The notes beneath the pieces were generated by a model. The model ran no database searches. It had not been told where the DNA came from and saw only the letters and a program-made list of their open reading frames with translations. DNA of 64,000 nt. Source: Nomia melanderi. Lineage: Eukaryota > Arthropoda > Insecta > Hymenoptera > Halictidae. Of this stretch, positions 46,232 through 55,768 are shown in pieces. The position numbers and the translations under genes were made by a program. The stretch covers positions 15,198,606-15,262,605 of the forward strand of contig NC_135009.1 of NCBI RefSeq assembly GCF_051020985.1, given 5' to 3'. The stretch's first letter is position 1. Every line of letters begins with the position of its first letter.

Positions 46232-48054
46232 TTACTTTCAACGGACGCAATAGACTCTGAAAGTATATTATAGCAATTACGTATTTTATTATGAAGGTGC
46301 CCAAAAGTACAAACCAATAATACAAAGGGTACTTAAGTTTCTATTTACGGGTACTTAAGTTTTGATGACTTCGAAACCTACCGTTTGGATAGCCTTACGT
46401 TTGTTCTCTTTTTTCTCATGCACACGATGTACTCGGACAATCATTTCTGTGCTTTCATAGGCTAGGATACTCATTAGCGTTTAAGGTCTAAAACTCGATC
46501 GATATTTTTGTAACGGAAGCACGTTGTATTTTTCCATATTCGATTAGCCTTAAGTAGCCCATTATCAGAAAATCGATTTGCACGAAGGTGGAAACCGTTC
46601 GACGATTAGCTCGCTTTTATACTTACTCCATTGCGATCGCGTTATTCGTGCACGTCGATTTTCGTTCGAAGAATCATCGAGCTCGTTCTTCTTGGAAACT
46701 TCAAATCCACGACCAAAGAAAGCGCCATTTTAATCTCTAGTTAGCACTACGAGTTTCGTGAAGATTGAACGAGGTGCTCTTACGCTTATTTCAATTATAA
46801 GTGACGGAATAAGACTGATATTTCTATAGAAACCGATTACGTAACGAGACGTTCCTACACGAAGCAGTTGAAACTCGAGACGTGTTCGATCTAACTTTAA
46901 AAATGCATTTTATTTTACTTCTTCAATCTGCGTGAGGATACTGTCTCCGATATCGAGAACATAGGATAGTCTCTGTCCCAACAGGTTTACAGATTTTTTA
47001 AGCTATTTAATTTTTTACTATGTGAAATGTAATCGCGTAAGCGAGTACTTGCCATTGAACTCAAACGAAATGTTTGAAAGGAAGAATAAAGAACTTTTTC
47101 GAATATTCCATTCGGTTATTACTATTCAAATATTTAATCATAGAAAACCGTTCCAATAAATCAACAAAGATATCTCCTGACCGTTATCTATTCAAACAGT
47201 ACGTACACAGATATCCCAATATCTTTATCCTCAGCACTGACTTGTATATTTATATTTCAATTTCAGAGTCAATCTGCTGAAAAATAAACAACTCTATGAA
47301 AAAGTGAAGGAAAATGTGGACAGCTATTTGGTATTAGTAGCTATGACTCACCAGAGTCCCTTCAAAGTCATTCCAAAGTCATGTTCCTTTTCCTCTATCA
47401 TCAAACTATATATCAATTAGACATGACCAATGCTTAATTTATCAGACTCTCCTTTTGCAGACCACCTGCCATACATCCAATAAAAACATCTCTCCTAAAA
47501 CTCAGACTACAGTGATAGAAGATCAAGATAACAAGTATAGGACCCAAAACGATGGGCCTAGAGTAACAGCCCCTCCAAAACCTGCATATCACTGAAGACT
47601 TTCGCCACTCTCTTCTCCCACTTTCTCAAACTAAATCCCTTAAATACCGAGGAAAAGCTGCACGAGCAGTTCAGTCTGTTTGAGGACAAGTTTATGCAAC
47701 AGGTTTCGTACAATAAAATGAAATCAGTCGAATTTCCTTAGCCATACTTTCCCGGAGTCAGCTCGGAGACAGGTGAAAGTTCCTATTGACCTGAATATAC
47801 AACTGCGTATCATTACTTCGGCCAGTTGACCGTTACACTTTGCTTCCTCCTCATCGGTATACAGCGTATACCGCGATGGCGGTGAAATAAGAATGAAAAA
47901 GTGTAAACGATAAAGCGCACAAAGCATGAACAAATGAAACGAACGTGTCTGTCGGCAATAAACTGCGGAATAAGTTGGCTCGATTAAACGGAGATTGGAA
48001 GAGTGCATTATAGTATTATCAGTGGAGCTTTTGTAATTAAACGTGTCGTTGAAG
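46232..48054. other. Zinc-finger 3' UTR and sulfotransferase upstream region
   Basis: No further gene seen. The 3' UTR probably runs to the AATAAA at 47085-47090. From there to 48054 is spacer and the presumptive promoter and 5' UTR of the sulfotransferase. Open frames on the minus strand at 47724-48188 are shadows. Confidence 0.6.
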
Positions 48055-49810
48055 ATGTCTGTGGCACCGCCAAAGTATGAATTTCTGGACGAAGAGAAGA
48101 CCAAAGAGATGTTGCAAGTGTTCAACGGTGAAAGAACTGGCTGGGTGCTCGTGGGCGACAAAAAATGGTTCTTCCCGTACAGATACACAGAACAGGGCGA
48201 AGGATTTTATAATTTTAAAGCGCGACCCGATGACACTTGGGTCATATCTTATCCGAGGTCTGGTGAGTGAGGTCTTCGTTAGCTTCATTAACACTAGAAC
48301 TACGTACCAGTCAAAATGACTGGTTCCGATTGTTTTCACAATTATTGATATCTTAAAAGCATTGAATATGCGACATGATCTTGGAGATGAATAGCTTTGA
48401 CTTGAATACTCTAATGAATGTCTGAAAAAACTGAAAATAATCTATTGTTAGAATTTTTATAGGGACTACATATCAGTCGTATTAAATCCTTGGTAGTTCT
48501 AATGTTAAGTTTTCTCTTATTGACACATTCGCTAATTTATCAGTTTTTTTAGTAATAATTATCACCAATTGATACATTGAATGCCATTTGGTTTTGTGAA
48601 ATTATGAGAATTTTTTTTTAGGCACAACATGGACTCAGGAGTTGGTTTGGCTTTTGTCTAATAATTTAGATTTTGAGAGAGCTAGGAAGGAACTGCTTGC
48701 AGAACGATTTCCGTTTCTTGAGTTAGTATACGTTTTAACGTTTAATTTGATGAATTCAATGTTACAGCACTTGGTGGTCCCATTAATGATGAGCAGAATA
48801 AAATGACATTGAATGTGTAGGTTTAGCATGTATAATCATCCGGAAGTAACGCGTGAATTTTTGAAGATGAACGAAGGCGATAAGGAGAAAGAAAATTTAT
48901 GCAAACAAATTGCTGAACCAGGGTACGAGGTCTTGTCGAAAATAGCATCACCTAGATTCATTAAATCACATTTTCCATTCAGTTTGCTACCTGAAATTCT
49001 AGACAGCGGTTGTAAGGTAATCGAGTATGCATCTTATAAGGATGACTACTATTGTTTAGCCATCCCTTGTTTAATAATATTCGACTTTCTTCTTCAAAGA
49101 TAGTATACGTTGCTCGAAATCCAAAAGATGTAGCAGTTAGTTGGTACCATTTGAATAAGGCAATTAAGACTCAAGGATACAAGGGTGACTTTGCAATGTT
49201 TTGGGATTATTTTCAAAATAATCTTAGTAAGTTTTGTAAAAGTTAGAAGTAATTTAGCGATAAGTGTAAAACAATGGAACTTCTGTGGAATACAATTATA
49301 TGTGCTCTATATTTAATATTTTCAGCACCCTGGAGCCCTTATTGGGAACACTTGAAAGAAGCATGGTCCCTTAAAGATCATCCAAATCTGTTGTTTATGT
49401 TTTATGAAGAAATGCAGCATGTTAGTCAAATTAATGTTTTAATTGCATTTAAGTTGGTCTTTCAGTAAATCCTTATTTCTCTGTTTCATCTTTAGGATTT
49501 TCTGAAAGCTACTAAAAAAGTTGCCAAATTTCTTGGAAAGACCTATACAGAGGAACAATTAAGACAGGTAGCAGATTATTTAAATATCGAGAATTTCAAA
49601 AACAATCCAATGGTCAACTCATCTGAGCTGAAACAGTGCAATATTATAACAGCGGGAGCATTTGTCAGAAACGGGCAAAGCGGTGGTTGGAGGGACATGT
49701 TCACTCCGAGTCTTGATGCCAAAGCCGATAAGTGGATAGAAGAGAATCTTAAAGGGACTGACTTCATCTTTCCCTATTTTAATTGTAATACTAACAATAA
49801 CTGCCAGTGA
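48055..49810 (+). CDS. Cytosolic sulfotransferase (SULT1-type)
   Basis: PAPS-dependent sulfotransferase of the cytosolic SULT class that conjugates small hydroxyl or amine compounds. Exons 48055-48262, 48622-48721, 48821-49016, 49100-49226, 49326-49420 and 49496-49810 give 346 aa. The PAPS 5'-phosphosulfate loop is SYPRSGTTW, split by intron 1. The catalytic His is in RFIKSHFPFSLLP, the 3'-phosphate site is VARNPKDVAVSWYH, and the C-terminal PAPS loop is FVRNGQSGGWRDMFTP. All key positions are kept. The chosen ATG (MSVAPPKYEF) is preferred because the longer frame begins with GTG. No signal peptide is seen. Intron 1 contains a family B element. Insect members act on ecdysteroids, retinoids, amines or xenobiotics; the substrate is not deducible. 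It converges with ERAL1, with about 100 bp between stop codons. Confidence 0.93.
48288..48508. repeat. TTAA-bounded inverted-repeat element, family B
   Basis: Left end TTAACACTAGAACTACG, inner ACCAGTCAAAATGACTGGT, right end TTGGTAGTTCTAATGTTAA. It is a close relative of 17201-17421 and lies in intron 1 of the sulfotransferase. Confidence 0.87.
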
Positions 49811-49910
49811 TATTTTACAAAAATGGAATTATTAATTTCTAAATCTGTGTATAAAAGGAACTACTATAAATATTTTTTTAATTACAGTATAACATGAACT
49901 TAAATTTATT

Positions 49911-51349
49911 TTATAAATAACAATTTTGTTCCTTAGAAAATGTTAGTGCAATTAAACGTACAAAAACATTAGTTTTAAAAGCATGCCGTAATTCTCTTTC
50001 TATGACAACTGCAATTAGTCTTAACTTTTCTCCACGGTTTTTTACTAAAGTATTTTTTATATGTTTTCTGGGACATTTTAATAATACTACGCAAGTGACA
50101 GTACCGTCTTTGCTGACATCATAATGCTGAACATCTACCTCTGTTACATATGGCATATCAGTTGGAAGCAAATCCAACAATTTTGCTCTTACTGTTTGCT
50201 TCACTATACTTTCAGGTGACTGGTCCGTGTACAAATTCTGTTCATATTGCCATTTGTTCTTTTTGGCACTATCAAGCAGATAATTCTGAAATACATATAT
50301 AATTATACAGATGACAATACTTGCTGAATTAATGTCATATTATTATTATTATTCGAGTTGCTTGTTACCCTTAAATCATCTACACCATCTCCAGTGAGGG
50401 CGGATATCATAAAAATATCATCAAACTTTGGAATATATTTATTCTTTTGTAACTGTGTTACTAATTCCAACAATATTTTCTTATTTGTGAGTTTATCAAC
50501 TTTATTGAAAATTAATATTACAGGTGTATTCTCTTTCCTCTTATTTAAATCGTTAACCATATACCTAGTCATTGTATGTCTAGTATACACATTTGTTGCA
50601 TCTTGCAATACTCCAATGATATCTGCATCAATTATTGATGTGACTGGATCCTTCTTAAATGCTTTACTTAATTCAAACTTTATCATCTCATTTTTTGATG
50701 CGAATCCAGGAGTATCCATAAAAACAATCTGTGTATCTCCTTCTGAATATATTGCATTTGCCTTGTAAGTTGTAGTATGAGCTTTCGAAGATGTTGGACA
50801 TATCTGTTCAACATCAGAACATTTGCTTAATATAAACATTATTAATAAAAAGAACAATTAAATTGATGTCCCAAATTTGAATATAATATTTAATATATAA
50901 CAATTGTTTCTTTTTGTAGAATTAGGTCCTCAACGTATTAACTATACCATTGATTAAATTTGAGACACTATTTGTATATTTTGTAAACAAAATATTATTA
51001 TGGATGAATAGAAAGATAGAGAAAAAATATTTACCGGTCTCTGTACGAGGGCATTTATTAGGGTACTCTTTCCAGTATTTGGTAATCCTAAGATAGCAAC
51101 CTTTAAGAATTTTGTACCTTCTGCATGTGATGGTAGATTATCATCAGGTTGTACTATACATTCTTCTGCACGTGATGGTAGATTATCATCAGGTTGTACT
51201 ATACATTCTTCTGCACGTGATGGTAGATTATCATCAGGTTGTACTATGCATTTTTCTGCATGGAATTCATCAAATTTCGCAGTAGAGTAAAACAAACATT
51301 GTTTAAATAATTGCGTTCCAAATCGGAACCTTCCAATCTGAATTAACAT
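49911..51349 (-). CDS. ERAL1: Mitochondrial GTPase Era (ERAL1)
   Basis: Era-family GTPase that helps assemble the small mitoribosomal subunit by binding its rRNA. Minus-strand exons 51349-51035, 50803-50369 and 50285-49911 give 374 aa. The N-terminus (MLIQIGRFRFGTQLFKQC) is basic and hydrophobic and fits a mitochondrial presequence. Then come three tandem copies of a 15-residue unit (AEECIVQPDDNLPSR), unusual for the family. G motifs: G1 GLPNTGKST, G3 DTPG, G4 NKVD, G5 SALTG. The C-terminal KH-like part (VVLLKCPRKHIKNTLVKNRG) seems to keep only one Gly of the usual GXXG loop. A likely polyA signal (AATAAA on the minus strand, 49910-49905) directly follows the stop codon, so the 3' UTR may be very short. 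Confidence 0.93.
51121..51255 (-). repeat. Coding tandem repeat in ERAL1, 45 bp x 3
   Basis: Units start at 51121, 51166 and 51211 on the plus strand and differ by only a few bases. Each encodes 15 residues with core CIVQPDDNLPS. The period is a multiple of three, so the frame is kept. Confidence 0.97.
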
Positions 51350-51550
51350 TGTTTGTAGGGTATGATAAACAGTCTCAACAGAACTGTCAATACATTCCTC
51401 GGTTTTACAATAAGATTCAGTTTTATAAATTACAAATTATCCTATAGGTTATGTTAAAATAGTAATGATGTGTAAGAAAATCTCTGTTACTTAACACTCC
51501 TTGATTATTGACATGAACTGTTGACTGAGGAGTACTTGAAAATAATGGTG

Positions 51551-52040
51551 TCATAAAATAATGTATTTTATTATGATTTTCTTTTTTTTGTAAACATTAT
51601 TGAAAGTGCCATCGAACGCTCTTACTACTTCTTGAATTAGTGAAGTGGGGGGATGTAGCGTTACCCTAAGGAGATGGTGCAGTAGTGTGAACATAAATTT
51701 CGTAAGTGTTGGTATACCTGGTTTTAAATTGACAATAGCAGAAAATTCAAGCAGAACCCCTGTACTCCGTATTGACGTGTGTTTGAATGCAGGTTTTTGA
51801 TACGGCGTACACCTCGAATTCGCCTCTAAAATTTGATACATCTTTAAGGCTTTTTGCTAACAGTACTGAAGGTGTATCACGAATTGCTTCGAGTATCTGC
51901 CCCCTTGTACGATGAATGTAAAAATTGCGTCGATGCGGTGCATTGATTTTAAATGTACGGGCAATGGAACTTGAGCTAAGACCAACCGCGGAATCGCTGT
52001 GAAAGTATTTATGCAAGTGATCAAAGGAACCTTGAGTCGA
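51551..52040 (-). pseudogene. Decayed minus-strand coding remnant, unrecognised
   Basis: Two overlapping minus-strand frames (52016-51747 and 51841-51551) read like protein (HKYFHSDSAVGLSSSSIART; LLEFSAIVNLKPGIPTLTKF). They would join by one frameshift near 51780-51840. No start methionine, splice site or known domain is visible. The first part could be a helix-turn-helix region of a transposase, but that is a guess. Confidence 0.3.
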
Positions 52041-52269
52041 TCAAAGTTCTGATTCTGAGAGTACGGTAAATAACGATGGATATTGGAGAAGGGTAAAACG
52101 GAGCATGCATTTCTGGATTAATAAACCGGCGGGCAGGTACTACGGTTTTACTGGCCGCCGATACCCCGCCACACCTCTGCCAAAGACTCACTTCAGTAAG
52201 ATAATTTGAAAATTTGAAATTTCATTCACTTAGGCCGCTAAGTCTTTGTACAGTTAGGCTTCGGGTGTC

Positions 52270-52277
52270 TATAAATA
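52270..52277 (+). promoter_or_regulatory. TATA box of the PPxY membrane-protein gene
   Basis: TATAAATA sits 76 bp upstream of the chosen ATG at 52353. An initiator about 30 bp downstream, near 52300, would give a 5' UTR of about 50 bases. Confidence 0.5.
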
Positions 52278-52352
52278 TGTACCCTTAACATAGCACTGTC
52301 TGTGAGTAATAATTTTGTAGATCAATGCAGATACAATGCAGATTTAAGACAA

Positions 52353-53320
52353 ATGGTGACTCCACTTCATCGGTTCCAAAATTTGAACGCTGCAGGAAAT
52401 GTGGCCGGTCCTAGCAATGTAAATAACTGCAGAGTGATACAGACAATGATAAGACCTAATAATGAAAATCAAAGTAGTATCCCTGTCGGATCCGCTCAAC
52501 GTGCACAGCTGAACAACATCTCCAAGTAATTAAAGACAAAGGTCTACTAAGAGGATTCTGAGGAACATGTTCTTCTTATATACAGGGTGACTCACTTATA
52601 CATGTCTATCAGGAGAAAGTACTTATAAATGATTCGCCCTTGATTATAACTTTTATATACAAGCATGTGAATATTTATAACCTATAATATAGCCGTACAG
52701 TGAAACTGGCAATCGTAAGATTAAGGTGTACTTTATACGTTTACAGTAATGTAACAACAGCTGGGAATAATCAGTTAATAATGTCGAATGCTACTTCGAA
52801 TGGCACAAACAGGGGCCTCTTGGTTTTCTCAGATGTTAACGATGCAGAACTAGCGAGCGTCAGACTGAGATGCGGCGTTTGGATAACGTTCGTAATCGCA
52901 ACAGGCCTTGTCGCTGCCGCAAAATTTTACTTTAGCGACAAAGTAAGTTGAAGCGTAGAAATATCCTTCGACGTGATTTCGTTATTAACGATACCGATAC
53001 TTTTTGAACAGGGGCAAGGTATAGAAATATTTGTATTTTGGGGCTTGTTGACATTAATATTGCTTGCGTGTTTGTATTCTATTCTGTGTCGCCGAAATCC
53101 ACGCAACAGCCATCAGGAACATCATATTCAGGAAGAACACATTACGGAGGAGCACATCGCTTCTGTAACCACTACAAGTACAATGCCTAATGAAACCATT
53201 AGACCCATTTCTGCAGTGAGGCAGAATCCACCACCACCTTATCATATTGCTATTTTAATTCCACCGCCTAATTCGTCAGAGGAAGCTCCACCTCCATCTT
53301 ATGATAAAGTCATGCGATAA
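52353..53320 (+). CDS. Two-helix membrane protein with C-terminal PPxY motifs
   Basis: I do not recognise the family. Exons 52353-52525, 52747-52942 and 53012-53320 give 225 aa. The ATG at 52353 is the first in a frame open from about 52271; an upstream exon joining at the AG before 52321 is possible. Residues 1-100 are Asn-rich and lack a signal peptide. Two hydrophobic segments, about 101-121 (GVWITFVIATGLVAAAKFYF) and 127-149 (EIFVFWGLLTLILLACLYSI), are joined by a very short loop, so the protein should form a hairpin with both ends on the same side. After a CRRNPR anchor, a His/Glu repeat (EEHITEEHI) precedes two WW-binding motifs, PPPPYHI and PPPSYDKV. Such PY motifs recruit NEDD4-type ubiquitin ligases, so a trafficking-adaptor role like NDFIP or Commissureless is plausible but unproven. 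Confidence 0.8.
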
Positions 53321-55768
53321 ATTAATATTACTAAGTCGATACTAAGTCATAATATATAGGAATATTTTTTCATGTATTAAATTTTTTAAAGATGAAACGT
53401 TCGTACTATAAACCATTGGTGGTACATTATTGAACATGAATGTTCCACTATCGAGCTTTTAATTTACTTAATTAAAGAGGAAGAAATAAAAATAGGTAAA
53501 AGCATCAACAAATTTCCTAGGATAGGCAAACTTTACGTCTGTGATACAAGTAGTGATGTAACATCGACATCATTCTTGATAGTATCTATGACTCTTGCGA
53601 AGCATAGAAGACATTATTATGGGCATTATACAATGTCTGAGCCAAATTATAATTAGCCGAAGAACATATATACTTTACTTTTTGTACGTTCGACGGTTTA
53701 CTTGTAATTTATTTAATTAAAAGGGAGAAAAAAGCAGGTAGAGATTAGAATATTCACAAAGAGCAATGTCTTTTTTTTTTTACATTCTTTTAAGTGTAAG
53801 AACTCCTTTTGCACAAAAAGAAACAAAGTATGTAATTGTAAATTATATTAAACTAATACGATTGTTCGTACGAAGGAGAAAAGTATTATTTCGCGAAATA
53901 AGGAGTGATTTAAACTAATGATACAGTTGTGTTGATATATAAACTGCTCACTTTTTCCATAAAGTGTAAAAGTATTCAGTGCTATAATGTGGATGAAATA
54001 ATAACTTTTATGGTGTAATAATTAATAAAAGTATAAGCTAAGTATTAGTCGTGTTTTATACTATTTAATCATACACATATACATTGTATGAGTGTACATA
54101 CATACCGCGCGCCACAAGCACACATACATCTTTGCCAGTCTCTGAAATCTTTCGACCATGACACGAAACCCAACTAATACATATTATTGTATTCAATTTC
54201 TTTTGACAACGCCAAAAGTTTATATGCACACATAAATCATTAGTTTACATAGTAACTTTGCTTTTTGTTTTTTAAAACAAATTTATATAATATATCTCAT
54301 CGTATAGAATATCCTCATATTTCTAATTAACAACGAATTCCAAGCTATACATTTGCACTTCGAAATATAGCCTGAAATAAGAAAAGTATCGACTCGTTTT
54401 CCCTTTGTTATTTTCCTTTAGAGTACCAAACGTGATACAAATTTCTATGCTACGCTATCGCGTGACAATTAAATGTAAGTGCTCAGTTTTGTATACATAA
54501 CATGCTTAAATATCGTTTCATTACGAGATTTACATATTTTAAAAAACACGCATCTTTATTAACATGCATAAAAAATAGAGTAACTGCACCAATACGTAAA
54601 TAAAATTATTGTACAAAAGTGCACAACGCAAACTGTTTGTCATTGCATTTCGTTAATCGTCTGTACGAATGCGGGTATCAAGAATAACAGTTTGTTGCAA
54701 ATGAGATGTTTATGTAATAAACATAATTTTTTTTGTATGTTTAAAATTTTATCACTTAATTCCATTTCGTCTTAAAATGATACAAAGTTTGGATATCTTG
54801 AAGTTACAGATATGGTACGTATAAATGTATGAAAAAATTTTAATAAAATGAGATTAGCATTACGCTGACAACAAACACATTACATACTATAAAGTAATGT
54901 AAATGGAAATATTATCTTTTATCTCTTTAGTTTGAAATGTGGTGTAAGATTAACATTTTTTTAAAATTATTGGTGCATTTACAATATATGTATAGATTCC
55001 TCTCATTCTTTTGTACTTAAAGAAATGAATAATTCTGAATCTTTTACCGAGATTTGGTAAAATAGTAATAGAACTATCTTCTATGTAGCAAAGAGAAGTC
55101 TTTTTTTCGGAGATTATTTTTTCAATGACTTAGAGTTTACAATGATCCTTATATCACTGAAAGGGAAGAATTACTCCAAATTGCACGATTCATCAATTTA
55201 GAATTACGTCTTAAAACTTGGTTGCTACTACACAGATATACAAAACTAGTATTTTACAAGCTTATACATTCTTAATAAATATGATTAGGAAAACATTAAC
55301 GGATCGTTAAAGCAATACTTATTAAACTATCAGAATTGACAAAATATAAACAGCTAGTTTGAAATAATGATTAATCATTCAATAAATAATTCTTTTACAT
55401 TTGATTGAACAAACAATCGATTATACGTCTGTAAAGGCACTGGCATAGTTGCAAATATCCATGCATCGATCAGTGACAATTCGGAATGTCGAAACTACTT
55501 TATTATTTATTATTATTATTATTTCTTAACGAACGATCTCCGTAAAATTAGTTCTGTAACTCTGTGTAATAGAATCATAAAAAAGGCTACGATTGTAAAA
55601 ATTTGTTACATTATTAACAAAAATAGTAAATTTTGTTATTACTTGGTGCAACTTGTAATGGCTATTAATAAGATGTAGTTTTTCGTAGGTACAATATATT
55701 ATGACTGAGTAGTATAGAAATTCCAGTGCTAAAGCTAATCATGATTTGCTCACTAGTATACGCCGCGT
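53321..55768. other. Convergent AT-rich intergenic region and 3' UTRs
   Basis: About 2.4 kb with no coding signal. It should contain the 3' UTRs of the PPxY protein and of HID1, which converge here. A/T runs, short TTA repeats near 55500 and several AATAAA-like signals on both strands are present. Confidence 0.65.

Larger units (their letters stand above)
51350..52352. other. Divergent spacer between ERAL1 and the PPxY membrane protein
   Basis: Holds both promoters. It also holds a decayed minus-strand coding stretch (51551-52040), a GC-rich patch near 52120-52190 and a TATA box at 52270-52277. Confidence 0.6.

Noticed and set aside
5145..48508. An autonomous piggyBac transposase for the TTAA-bounded elements
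   Set aside because: No DDE-type transposase frame lies within any of the elements; all copies here are non-coding.
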